Positions 26,099 to 34,775 of a DNA stretch of 64,000 nt are shown piece by piece; position 1 is the first letter of the stretch; each line of letters opens with the position of its first letter. The notes beneath the pieces were generated by a model, which saw only the letters and a program-made list of their open reading frames with translations, was not told the DNA's origin and did no database searches. The stretch spans positions 868,001 through 932,000 of the forward strand of contig CAWILH010000002.1 in NCBI GenBank assembly GCA_963836915.1, read 5' to 3'. The stretch is from Cryomorpha sp963836915. Its GTDB lineage: Bacteria; Bacteroidota; Bacteroidia; Flavobacteriales_D; Cryomorphaceae. The position numbers and the translations under genes were made by a program.

Positions 26099-26145
26099 AA
26101 AACCCGCATCCATAATACTGCTCCTATCTTGTTTACATCCTTCCC

Positions 26146-26799
26146 CTAATCCGCCATCTCTCTTGATTCTTCACCGCGCACTTTGAGAATGGTGCTCCGA
26201 AATACTTCTTCCGGTTGAGCGCCTGAGATGCCATATTTTTCGTTTATCACAAAGAAGGGCACACCCGAGATATTTAATCGGCGCGCTTCATGAATGTCGT
26301 GATTTACAGCTTCGGTGTATTTTTCATCGGTCTGGCTTTCCAAAGCATCAGCTTTTGAGATCCCAACCGATTTGGCAATGGCGATCAGCTCAGACTCTGC
26401 CGCTACATTGGCGCCTTCGCAGAAATAGGCCGTGAGCAATCGATCTTTCAAAACATCGCCCAAACCTTGCTCTTTTGCTTTTTGCAATAGGCGGTGCGCT
26501 TTAAACGTGCTCACCGCCTTCACCTTACTGAAATCGGTACAGAGCCCTTCCCCCTTGGCCATCGCATCTACCTGATCGATCATTTGGGTCACCGCGGCCG
26601 CAGTCATCCCCTTCTTCTCTGCAAGGGTTTCGTAGATATCCCCATCTACCCGATCGGTAAGGGTGGGGTCGAGAATAAAACTTTTCCAGCTTATCTTAAT
26701 GTCATCACGCATCTGGAGCTCATCCATCACTTTAAAAAGGCGTTCTCTGCCGATGTAGCAGAATGGACAGGCTACGTCGCTCCATATCTCAATTTTCAT
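26146..26799 (-). CDS. FrnE-like DsbA-family oxidoreductase
   Basis: A 217-residue cytosolic thioredoxin-fold protein without a signal peptide. The redox motif Cys11-Pro-Phe-Cys14 lies in SDVACPFCYIG, with the insert helical domain, and cis-proline in SGVPFFVINEKYGISGAQP. It belongs to the DsbA/FrnE/HCCA group that in actinomycetes acts in polyketide maturation and elsewhere as a disulfide isomerase. The role here is not known. Confidence 0.88.
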   Translation of the reverse strand: MKIEIWSDVACPFCYIGRERLFKVMDELQMRDDIKISWKSFILDPTLTDRVDGDIYETLAEKKGMTAAAVTQMIDQVDAMAKGEGLCTDFSKVKAVSTFKAHRLLQKAKEQGLGDVLKDRLLTAYFCEGANVAAESELIAIAKSVGISKADALESQTDEKYTEAVNHDIHEARRLNISGVPFFVINEKYGISGAQPEEVFRSTILKVRGEESREMAD

Positions 26800-26838
26800 A
26801 CTTCATTTTTTTAAAGTTTTGATCGCAGATTGCGACAC

Positions 26839-27462
26839 TTATTGCTTTGCGTTAAAATGTATAACAGGCAAAGACCAATTTCGTTTTACGGCAAGTGTCC
26901 TTAGCACAATTATTAACGAAATGGTACAGACCATCGCAATATCTTGCGGCAGGCCAAAGTGCACCAGAATGAGATAGGCCACCGCACCGATCACGCAAAT
27001 GGAAGCATACATCTGCCCGCCGAAAATGAGCGGAACCGTATTGGAAAGAATATCGCGGATCACGCCGCCAAACACCGCCGAGACCGTGCCCATCATGATG
27101 GCCACCAATGCGGAAAGTCCGATAGCGAGAGCGGTCTCCATGCCGAGAATGGTGAAGATGGCAAGACCGACGCTGTCGAAGATAAAGAGCGTTTTGCGCA
27201 GTTTCAAGAGCTTTGGTAGAAAGAAAAAGCTGAGGATGATGGCGAGAATAATAGTGTACACGAAGTTGGAATCGAGCATCCACCCTACCGGTTGCACGCC
27301 TATCATCACATCGCGCAGGGTGCCGCCGCCTATTGCAGTTACGAAGGCGATGACCGATACGCCGAGAATATCAAACTTTTTGGCGGCAGCCGTAGACACC
27401 CCGCTCACGGCAAAAACGAATGTCCCAATTATTTCAAAGATGTAGAGCGTGGTTACCGGCAT
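26839..27462 (-). CDS. TRIC/UPF0126 family membrane protein
   Basis: A 207-residue protein with six or seven membrane helices in two repeats. The TRIC/UPF0126 motifs are present: FAVSGVSTAAAKKFDILG, AIGGGTLRDVMIG, and the second-repeat copy FGGVIRDILSNTVPLIF. These proteins form trimeric channels; prokaryotic members conduct potassium or transport glycine. The two GGxxRD motifs, one per repeat, confirm the assignment. It is 39 bases upstream of the FrnE-like gene on the same strand. Confidence 0.88.
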   Translation of the reverse strand: MPVTTLYIFEIIGTFVFAVSGVSTAAAKKFDILGVSVIAFVTAIGGGTLRDVMIGVQPVGWMLDSNFVYTIILAIILSFFFLPKLLKLRKTLFIFDSVGLAIFTILGMETALAIGLSALVAIMMGTVSAVFGGVIRDILSNTVPLIFGGQMYASICVIGAVAYLILVHFGLPQDIAMVCTISLIIVLRTLAVKRNWSLPVIHFNAKQ

Positions 27463-27865
27463 GGGGCAATGATAGGAAAAATGGAGCTTCTTTTAGAGCC
27501 TGCGCAGTTGTCTTTTTAAACGCCCATGCAGCCCGCCGCATTCATCTTTTAAATCCTTGGTTTCTGATCTGGTTTTCCCGTGGGGCGAGAAGGCGATACC
27601 GGTAGCTGCAATTCACAAGGGTCTCTTTTTTTACGAAAAGGAAAAAAAGAAGGGGTGGGCAATACTACATGACTACATCAAGCCAATTTTGAGAACGGTG
27701 CTGCTCAGCCGGAAATACGTATGTAAACCCTTGCCGATCATTGGTTTGGGTAGTAGCAAGTAGCTCTGGGACACCACTTGCGCCAAAATCAGGGCTTTCA
27801 CACCTCCATAAATCTTCTCACTTTAGAGCTTCTTATTTATTTAAATAACTCTTTAAAATCAAATC
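27463..27865. other. Intergenic stretch without recognisable gene
   Basis: About 400 bases between divergent genes. It presumably holds both promoters. I see no conserved ORF, no RNA gene and no strong hairpin apart from a weak T7/A7 pairing near 27625-27655. Confidence 0.4.
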
Positions 27866-29230
27866 ATGAAAAGTATTTTACTCTCAACTTGTATTCTTAT
27901 TTCGGGTCTTTGCTCAGCTCAAAATGCACCGATCAACTTTGAGCCCGATGGCTTTGGGGCCAACTTTACCTGGGCCACTTTCGAAGCGCCCGAAGGTGCC
28001 ACTAATCCAGCTTTTAGCGTGGTGCCAAATGATCTTGGCGACCCCACCAATGGCTCGGCCACAATAGGCAAAATAGAGATCGAATATGCCACCGATGCAA
28101 ACTGGGGCAGCGCAGGCTGTGAGACGATGCACGGTGCCGACGTAGGGGCGTTCTCCTTTACCAATGATAATGCAATCGTGACCATGATGGTATATCAGGA
28201 AGATTTTGCAGCTCCGGTAGCGGTGAAGTTTGCCACACCCACTGGCGCCGCTTTTGCAGAAGTGATCGCTCCCAATACGGTGGCCGATGCCTGGGTGGAA
28301 CTAGAATTTGACCTTTCGGCTTGGATCGGTGACCCATTGGGCGGACAGCCCGACCAGTTCATCTTCTTCCCGAGCTATGCCCCGCGATCTACAGGACATA
28401 CGGTCTATTTTGACAATGTATCTTTCAGCGCTACGCCGCCACCAGTGGGCGACCCTATGGTAGACGCCCCCAACCCCACGATCGACGAAGACTTGGTGCT
28501 ATCGGTATACAGCGATTTCTACACGAACAATACCGTGAATAATTTTAACTTCAATGCCTTTCAGGGAGGCGGAGTGATCTCGGAAGTAGACCTAGAAGGA
28601 ATGGGCAATAATGCCGGCAAGATCGAGCAATTATCTTTTTATGGAGCCGAATGGATGGCGGCCGACGTTTCAGAATTTGATACGCTCCGCTTTAATTATT
28701 GGTCGAGCTCATCTACAGGTTTTAATTTTTACCTGATCGATCAATCTGCCGCTATACCCGGCGGGGCTCCGGAAGAGCCGCGCTATGCTTTTGGCGGCGC
28801 CAATCCCGATGAAGCGATCGTACAGGGAGCCTGGCAAACGGTTGCCATCCCGGTACAGCATTTTCTAGATTATAATTCGGGCGCTTTCGACTATGATTTG
28901 ACGGATGCCTTTCAATGGAAGTTTGATGGGTCTGGCACGATCTTCTTCGACAATGTATACTTCTCAAAAAATGTGCTGGGGTTAGCCGAACTGGACCTTC
29001 AAAACTTTAAGGTATTTCCAAATCCGGCGGTAGACCGCTGGACGATCGCATCGCAAAATGCAGTGATCGAAAAAGTACAGGTTTTCAATGCGCTGGGGCA
29101 ACTGGTGTGGAGCGATAACCCTGTAAGCACTAGGGTCGCCATCGATGCCAACGCCTTGAAGCCCGGCATCTACACAGCGGTGGTATCTACCAAAGCCGGT
29201 GCAGGTACTACAAAACTAGTAAAGGAATAG
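27866..29230 (+). CDS. T9SS-exported protein with two jelly-roll domains
   Basis: A 454-residue protein with signal peptide SILLSTCILISGLCSAQ. Two related beta-sandwich domains follow (about 20-190 and 205-370), both built around a strand ending in TVYFDNVSFS or TIFFDNVYFS, the pattern of carbohydrate-binding or glucanase-like jelly rolls. It has a type A sorting domain (NFKVFPNPAVDRWTIAS ... LKPGIYTAVVS and KLVKE). There is no catalytic motif. It is likely a surface glycan-binding or structural protein. A strong terminator follows, so it is monocistronic. Confidence 0.82.
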   Translation: MKSILLSTCILISGLCSAQNAPINFEPDGFGANFTWATFEAPEGATNPAFSVVPNDLGDPTNGSATIGKIEIEYATDANWGSAGCETMHGADVGAFSFTNDNAIVTMMVYQEDFAAPVAVKFATPTGAAFAEVIAPNTVADAWVELEFDLSAWIGDPLGGQPDQFIFFPSYAPRSTGHTVYFDNVSFSATPPPVGDPMVDAPNPTIDEDLVLSVYSDFYTNNTVNNFNFNAFQGGGVISEVDLEGMGNNAGKIEQLSFYGAEWMAADVSEFDTLRFNYWSSSSTGFNFYLIDQSAAIPGGAPEEPRYAFGGANPDEAIVQGAWQTVAIPVQHFLDYNSGAFDYDLTDAFQWKFDGSGTIFFDNVYFSKNVLGLAELDLQNFKVFPNPAVDRWTIASQNAVIEKVQVFNALGQLVWSDNPVSTRVAIDANALKPGIYTAVVSTKAGAGTTKLVKE

Positions 29231-29254
29231 CGCCAGCCTAGAAGTAGCTCTTAC

Positions 29255-29285
29255 GCGCCACCCGGATTCGGGTGGCGCTTTTTCT
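29255..29285 (+). terminator. Terminator between T9SS and rhodopsin genes
   Basis: GCGCCACCCG-GATT-CGGGTGGCGC followed by TTTTTTC: a 10-bp perfect stem with a T tract. It isolates the rhodopsin gene from the one before. The remaining 283 bases to 29569 are AT-rich and must contain the rhodopsin promoter; I could not fix its position. Confidence 0.92.
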
Positions 29286-29568
29286 TTGACTTAAGTTTCA
29301 CTGCGTTAAGCTTTTCATGTTGATTGCTTTAATTGTAAGGTTCCATTTCAGAAAGTTCTGGTTCCATATTGTAGTGCACTCAAGCCAAAAACAAGTAAGC
29401 CAATGCACCGCATAATTGTTAAAGCTTTGTTTGATAGGTTTTTAGGCTGAAATTCGATGGGTCGACGTTAGGAAGGCTTGAATTATCTTGTCTAAGTTAT
29501 GCTCAAATCTATTAAACAATAGAGCTACATTAGGGTTTCATATCAAACTTTTAAAACCCGAAAAAAAG

Positions 29569-30326
29569 ATGAAAACAATTTTGCTTGAAGTAATGAATAT
29601 TCCGGTAGATGATCCGGTAGCTTTTACCTTTTTTACCGGATATATGGCCATGTTTGCCGCTTCGGTTTTTTTCTTTTTTGAGCGTAGCAGTGTAGAAGGC
29701 AAATGGAGAACAAGCCTGCTCGTATCTGGACTTATCACCGGTATTGCGGCAGTGCATTATTATTACATGCGCGATGTGTATATCTCAACGGGGGAGAACC
29801 CGACGGCACTCCGTTATATCGACTGGACGCTTACTGTGCCCTTGATGTGTGTGGAGTTTTACCTACTCACCAAAGCGGCCGGTGCAAAGCTTTCCTTGCT
29901 TTGGAAACTCATCATAGCATCAGTCTGGATGCTCGTGATGGGCTATATTGGAGAAGCCTTTTCTGATGGTGAACCATGGCGCATTCGGCACTCTACGGTG
30001 CCCTTTCTACCATCGGGTATATCTACATACTTTACACGGTATGGTTCGGCGAAGTGAAAAAGCTTGGTGACAGCACCGATGATCCTACTATTAAGAAGGG
30101 TATACGGATATTGGCATGGTTCGTACTCGTGGGCTGGGCCATCTACCCTATCGGATACATGTGTATGCCCGGCGGCTGGTTGAATACCGGTCTCGGTTGG
30201 GATTCGTCTAGCGTAGATCTCTTCTATAATATCGCCGATGCTATAAACAAGATCGGATTTGGATTGGTCGTCTATAGCATAGCCATTAACGCAAAAAGCT
30301 CTTCTAGAAATGCCGTTGCGGCTTAG
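29569..30326 (+). pseudogene. Proton-pumping rhodopsin, one frameshift
   Basis: A seven-helix retinal protein of the proteorhodopsin/xanthorhodopsin group. Frame 1 (29569-30057, ATG 29569) supplies helices A-D and part of E: His63 (HYYYMR), then Arg82, Asp85, Thr89 and Glu96 in RYIDWTLTVPLMCVEF. Asp-Thr-Glu is the proton-pump motif, and Met93 at the tuning position suggests green absorption. The shifted frame (from 29976) supplies helices E-G, including the retinal Lys in DAINKIGFG (codon 30249-30251) and YPIGYM. The 758-bp length is one short of a multiple of three, so the lesion fits a single base missing near 29970-29976. All diagnostic residues are present. It is either a sequencing error or a very recent mutation. 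Confidence 0.88.
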
Positions 30327-30765
30327 TCCAAAAATAGATTCATACCCGAAAGAATGGCTGGATAAGCCATTCTTTCGGCTTTCTGCCGAGATGCTAGAAT
30401 GCGTAAGCGACCATAATTATGAGCGGTTATCCAAAATATGTGATGATGACTTCGGAATCATCGACATCAACCCCGAAGGTGGAAGCGAAATAATTCGCGA
30501 CCGCGCCGGATGGGAAGCTTGGTTTACTGGATTATTTGCTAAGCTCCAAACAATGCAGGCAGATACCTGGTCGGAGATCACAGGCTATGAATGCCTAGCC
30601 ACCGATGCCATGGCATACTCGGTGGTCGACTTTGATCAAATATTGGCTTTTGACTCCAAGGAGATGCGTTTTTCGGTGATCGCTACCATCATCTGGAAAA
30701 AGCAGGATGGAGAATGGAAAGAAAGCCGGTATCATAGTTCTTTGCTCTCGGTGACGGGTGCTTAA
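30310..30765 (+). CDS. NTF2-like/SnoaL-fold protein coupled to rhodopsin
   Basis: A 151-residue cytosolic protein whose ATG lies 17 bases inside the end of the rhodopsin gene, in another frame, so its translation is likely coupled. The pattern fits an NTF2/SnoaL cone: helices FRLSAEMLECVSDHNYERL, a first strand (ICDDDFGIIDI), the helix GWEAWFTGLFAKL, then strands MAYSVVDFDQILAFD, MRFSVIATIIWKKQDGEWK and YHSSLLSV. NTF2-fold proteins bind small hydrophobic ligands or act as enzymes. A link to retinal or a carotenoid would be inference from position only. Confidence 0.65.
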   Translation: MPLRLSPKIDSYPKEWLDKPFFRLSAEMLECVSDHNYERLSKICDDDFGIIDINPEGGSEIIRDRAGWEAWFTGLFAKLQTMQADTWSEITGYECLATDAMAYSVVDFDQILAFDSKEMRFSVIATIIWKKQDGEWKESRYHSSLLSVTGA

Positions 30766-30893
30766 TAATTTTTAGTTTTTCCACTATTATTATGAACTTG
30801 GTTTGTATCCGCGAAAAGATGTGGATGGTAGACCGGGTTTCATGGATTCTGATCCGTTATTCTACCCATGGCAGTAGGCAGGCTGCATTTTAT

Positions 30894-31532
30894 TCATTCA
30901 CGAGCCTGATCGGGAAAATCTTTCCGGTATGCTTTGTTTAATCCGGTGATGTATTCCGTCACTGCCCTGACGGGCTCATTCTTAAAGATGTTTCGTAGCT
31001 CATCGGTAGTTAAAGCGCGGGCGAAACGACGAATGTCAACTTCGCTTAAATATAAAGCTAAGGTACGCTCATTGCTATTTAACTGCAAGATCCGAAAATA
31101 TTTGATGAATGCATCTTCCGATAAAATATAGTCAAGGTCAAGCCAAACATAACCGTAATTCGGGCCGGTACCCATCAAAGGTCTATAGGTTTTCTCTTCG
31201 TGAAACTCACCCCCCACCCAATACTTTCCATGGTGCCACACCAGGATGCAGTCGGAGTTGATCCGTGATCCTTTTTGGATTAGAATCCCTTCGTCCCAAT
31301 AAGTTATGTCGTACCCATCAAGTCCCACAGATCGATCATTCTCATAATCTTCCATAGAGAGGTACCCAAAAGAATAATCATCGGCATTATAATCGTCTGG
31401 TATACCGTAATCGTAATCCTGCGCCAAGGTGGCATACGTTAACAAAATACAGGCCGCCGCTAGCATAAGGCGATGGAATAAAGCTCCGGCGATAGTGATG
31501 TTTTCCAGCGGTATTTTGGTCGATCTCAGCAT
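30894..31532 (-). CDS. Secreted protein of unknown function
   Basis: A 212-residue ORF. A hydrophobic stretch (LMLAAACILLTYATLAQ) 20-37 residues from the first ATG is a plausible signal sequence; a start at 31466 would also fit, so the N terminus is uncertain. The mature protein is acidic and rich in Tyr and Asp (YDYGIPDDYNADDYSFGYLS), then has a globular part (ILVWHHGKYWVGGEF; SEVDIRRFARALTTDELRNIF). No family is recognised. It is convergent with the NTF2-like gene. Confidence 0.55.
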   Translation of the reverse strand: MLRSTKIPLENITIAGALFHRLMLAAACILLTYATLAQDYDYGIPDDYNADDYSFGYLSMEDYENDRSVGLDGYDITYWDEGILIQKGSRINSDCILVWHHGKYWVGGEFHEEKTYRPLMGTGPNYGYVWLDLDYILSEDAFIKYFRILQLNSNERTLALYLSEVDIRRFARALTTDELRNIFKNEPVRAVTEYITGLNKAYRKDFPDQARE

Positions 31533-31761
31533 TTATGCCGTAAATATACTGATACAGGTCATTTGCAGGAGCTACATTCCAGAGTTTTTCAGGCAGTAAG
31601 CTTTCTGGCACACCATCTTTGGAATTGAGCTTTGTTGAAAAAAGTCTGTTTCTCCTCTTGGTCTTAGCCAATAATATTACTTTAAGCTTTATGATCATCG
31701 CCTGCTGTAGAGTTGATGCATAATTTTTTAAAGGTTGATTAAGCTATTGACGGCCATTTAT

Positions 31762-31769
31762 TAGATTTG
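31762..31769 (+). promoter_or_regulatory. -7 element of the glycosyltransferase gene
   Basis: TAGATTTG matches TAnnTTTG exactly and ends 7 bases before the ATG at 31777, implying an almost leaderless transcript. Confidence 0.5.
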
Positions 31770-31776
31770 CGGGCTG

Positions 31777-33252
31777 ATGAATCTTTTCCAAAAAGTCGAT
31801 CCCCGCACCAAGCTTCTCCTTCAGTTTCTGTTTTTGGCAGTGCTATTATACATTCCTGTTTTTGGGCACATCACCAGCCTTCCTATTAGGATATGGGATG
31901 AGTCGCGGCTGGCGATCAATGCTTACGAGATGTATAAAAATGGTGATTGGATCGTAACGCATTATTACGGTTGGCCCGATATGTGGAATACCAAGCCTCC
32001 TTTTCTGATCTGGCTCCAGGTGCTCGGCATGAAGGTATTTGGAGTGGGCGAGCTCGCCTTGCGATTACCATCAGCCTTTGCCGCTTTCTTTACCTGCATG
32101 GCGCTGGCGGTATTTTCAGTGCGCTATCTCAAGACCTTTTGGTTTGGCTTCATCGCCGCTATGGTGCTCATCACTACCCACGGGTATGTAGAGCAGCACG
32201 CCACCCGTACAGGAGATTATGACGCCATGCTCACCCTATTCACTACCTTGAGCGGACTTTTCTTTTTTGCTTTCCTCCACACACGAAAGGTTAAATTCTT
32301 GTACTTCTTTTATGGGGCTCTTACCTTTGGCGCACTTACCAAAGGCGTCACTGCGCTGCTCTTCCTGCCCGCCTTTGGTATTTTTGCGCTTTTGCAAAAG
32401 CAGGTGCTTCTTTTGATTAAAAACAAGCATTTCTATTTCGGACTCCTCGGATTTCTGTCCATCGTATTGGGCTATTATTTATTACGTGAATCGCAAAACC
32501 CGGGATATTTGCAGGCTGTTGCCGATAATGAACTCGGTGGTCGCTACCTTGCCACACTCGATCAACATAAGCATGGGTTTTGGTTCTATTATAATAATCT
32601 GATCGATTTTAATCTCACTGCTTGGTATGTGCTCATACCAGTGGGCGTCGTATTAGGCTGGGTCAGTAATAATCCGCGCATCCGGCAATTGGCCATTTAT
32701 TTCACGATCATGGCCATCTGTTTTTTCTTGGTCATCTCTACCGCCGGCACTAAGTTGGTATGGTACGATGTGCCCATATACCCTTTCTTGGCGCTGCTTA
32801 TTGCCATGGCTATTTGGATGGTATTCGACCTGCTCTCGGGCAGCCCTATTTTTAGCGTAAGCTTGCGCAAAAATCTGCTTCCAGTCATCTTTCTTTTTAT
32901 AGTCTTTCTGGCACCTTACCGACATATTGTTTTGAAAACCTATAAGCCGCAGGAGTACGCGTGGGATAAGGATTTTTACGAAATAGGCTATGTGCTGAAA
33001 GATGCGGTGAAAGGAAAAATAGACTTGGACGGTTTTAGAATGCTCTATGATGGGTATCCCGCCCATAACAAATTTTATATCAATATCCTTCAAGATCAAG
33101 GGGTGGACGTCAAAATCGCTAACTGGAAGGAGCTAAAACCGGGCGAGAAGGTCATCACAAGCCAAGCGCATATTAAGAATTACGTTTTGGATAATTATGA
33201 CGAAGAGCTGCTCGGCAATTATGGGAACGTATTTTTATATAAAATAAGATAA
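31777..33252 (+). CDS. ArnT-like GT39/83-family glycosyltransferase
   Basis: A 491-residue membrane protein with about ten helices. The N-terminal lumenal loop carries the catalytic Asp-Glu of the PMT/ArnT superfamily (RIWDESRLAINAYEMYKNGDW), then WNTKPPFLIW and GVGELALRLPSAF, the conserved GT39/GT83 sequence. It transfers a sugar from a polyprenyl-phosphate donor to a lipid or protein outside the inner membrane. The C-terminal 100 residues form a small extracytoplasmic domain (MLYDGYPAHNKFYINIL). The next gene is a methyltransferase. Confidence 0.85.
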   Translation: MNLFQKVDPRTKLLLQFLFLAVLLYIPVFGHITSLPIRIWDESRLAINAYEMYKNGDWIVTHYYGWPDMWNTKPPFLIWLQVLGMKVFGVGELALRLPSAFAAFFTCMALAVFSVRYLKTFWFGFIAAMVLITTHGYVEQHATRTGDYDAMLTLFTTLSGLFFFAFLHTRKVKFLYFFYGALTFGALTKGVTALLFLPAFGIFALLQKQVLLLIKNKHFYFGLLGFLSIVLGYYLLRESQNPGYLQAVADNELGGRYLATLDQHKHGFWFYYNNLIDFNLTAWYVLIPVGVVLGWVSNNPRIRQLAIYFTIMAICFFLVISTAGTKLVWYDVPIYPFLALLIAMAIWMVFDLLSGSPIFSVSLRKNLLPVIFLFIVFLAPYRHIVLKTYKPQEYAWDKDFYEIGYVLKDAVKGKIDLDGFRMLYDGYPAHNKFYINILQDQGVDVKIANWKELKPGEKVITSQAHIKNYVLDNYDEELLGNYGNVFLYKIR

Positions 33253-33303
33253 TCTGATGGGCAGGCGTTCTCGTCGGTATAATTCCATTCATTCAAGCCA
33301 GTT

Positions 33304-34035
33304 ATGAAGAAAGATTACGAATTAACTTATCATCAGGTTGAAAAAGACCATTTCTGGTTTAAGGGGCGCCGCAAATACATCACCGAATACTTAAAAGACT
33401 TTCCCAAAGATGCCACGGTACTCGATATCGGAAGCTCTTCGGGGCTATTGCTCAATGAGCTGGCCGATCTGGGATTTGACCGTTCTAAGTTATACGGTAT
33501 AGATATTAGCGAAACGGCTATTGCCAATTGCAAAGAGAACGGGATCGAAAATGCTTTTGTGATGGATGCGCAGCAGGTGAGCTTCGGCCTTCAGTTTGAC
33601 ATCGTCATCGCCTCTGACTGTCTGGAGCATTTAAAAGATGAGCAAGCCGCACTACAGAGTTGGGCCAGGGTGCTGAAAGATACCGGCACCATGATGGTTT
33701 TTGTGCCCGCCTTTATGTCATTATGGAGTGATCACGATGTGGCCAATATGCATTATAGACGCTATACCCTGCCCCAGCTCGAGGCTGCCCTTAACGAAAA
33801 TGGGCTTGTACCGACCAAGTCCAGTTATTGGAATTTCTCGCTCTTTACTCCTGTTTACCTCCTGCGTGCCCTAAGCCGGCTCAAGCCAAAAAAAGGAAAG
33901 GCAGATTCTGACCTTAACGAGCCATCCGCCCTTAATGGACTCATATATGGCATTATAAACACCGAGAATAAGCTCTTGCGCCGTGTCAACTTCCCTTTTG
34001 GGATCAGTGCTTTTTGCATCGTCCGTAAGGGGTGA
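33304..34035 (+). CDS. Class I SAM-dependent methyltransferase
   Basis: A 243-residue protein with SAM motif I VLDIGSSSGLLLNELADLG, motif II YGIDIS and motif IV IVIASDCLEHL. The region after the core (WSDHDVANMHYRRYTLPQLEAAL) is typical of the Methyltransf_11/UbiE-like group that often sits with glycosyltransferases. It lies 51 bases after the GT39-type gene in the same direction, so it probably acts on the same glycan or lipid. Confidence 0.8.
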   Translation: MKKDYELTYHQVEKDHFWFKGRRKYITEYLKDFPKDATVLDIGSSSGLLLNELADLGFDRSKLYGIDISETAIANCKENGIENAFVMDAQQVSFGLQFDIVIASDCLEHLKDEQAALQSWARVLKDTGTMMVFVPAFMSLWSDHDVANMHYRRYTLPQLEAALNENGLVPTKSSYWNFSLFTPVYLLRALSRLKPKKGKADSDLNEPSALNGLIYGIINTENKLLRRVNFPFGISAFCIVRKG

Positions 34036-34095
34036 GTCGCCCCCCGGTTTTACCTTTGCTGGCAGGCGAGTAGTTAGCCGCGAGTAAAAAAGCTA

Positions 34096-34643
34096 TAATC
34101 TTCAAATTTCAAAATCACCCCGCTGAGCGAGACCCCGCGGGTTTCAAAAACCCGCGGGGTCTGATGGCGGCGGGCGTGCTTTGGTTGTCGTAAGTCTCTC
34201 TCTCTCTCTCCCTATGAATTGCCGTTCGTTTCCGCGCTGCTCCTAATCTTCAAACATCAAATTTCAAAATCACCCCGCTTGACGAGACCCCGCGGGTTTC
34301 AAAAACCCGCGGGGTCTGATGGCGGCGGGCGTGCTTTGGTTGTCGTGAGTCTCTCTCTCTCCCTATGAATTGCCGTTCGTTTCCGCGCTGCTCCTAAGCT
34401 TCAAACATCAAATTTCAAATTCACCCCGCTTGACGAGACCCCGCGGGTTTCAAAAACCCGCGGGGTCTGATGGTGGCGGGCGTGCTTTGGTTGTCGTGAG
34501 TCTCTCTCTCCCTATGAATTGCCGTTCTTTTCCGCGCTGCTCCTAAGCTTCAAACATCAAATTTCAAATTCACCCCGCTGAGCGAGACCCCGCGGGTTTC
34601 AAAAACCCGCGGGGTCTGATGGGGACGTGCGCACTTTGGTTGT
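34096..34643 (+). repeat. Tandem array of four hairpin-centred units of about 150 bp
   Basis: Each unit contains a perfect 15-bp inverted repeat with a 3-base loop (33 bp each, at 34130-34162, 34285-34317, 34436-34468 and 34585-34617; arm AGACCCCGCGGGTTT), a TGATGGCGGCGGGCGTGC-like tail, a TC dinucleotide run, and a conserved CCTATGAATTGCCGTTC block. Unit spacing is 155, 151 and 149 bp. The TC runs count 8, 6 and 5 repeats, which accounts exactly for the spacing differences. It is not coding. It has no T tract, so it is not an ordinary terminator. The rest of the 34036-34775 gap shows nothing else. Confidence 0.9.
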
Positions 34644-34775
34644 AACTACGCCATATTAGGCAAGCGGATCGCTAGTTTGGCATCCTGACAACTAACCCAC
34701 GGCTCTTAGCCTGCGGATCAGAACACAAAAAGAACCTTACCTTAGTCGCCGGAAGATGATTTAGAACAATACACT

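Noticed and set aside
29968..29980. Programmed ribosomal frameshift in the rhodopsin gene
   Set aside because: No slippery heptamer or downstream pseudoknot is apparent, and rhodopsins are not known to use one. A lesion or base-call error is simpler.
34096..34643. Regularly spaced palindromic repeats that might be a CRISPR array
   Set aside because: The whole unit of about 150 bp is repeated, including what would be spacers; spacing is far too long, and there are no cas genes.
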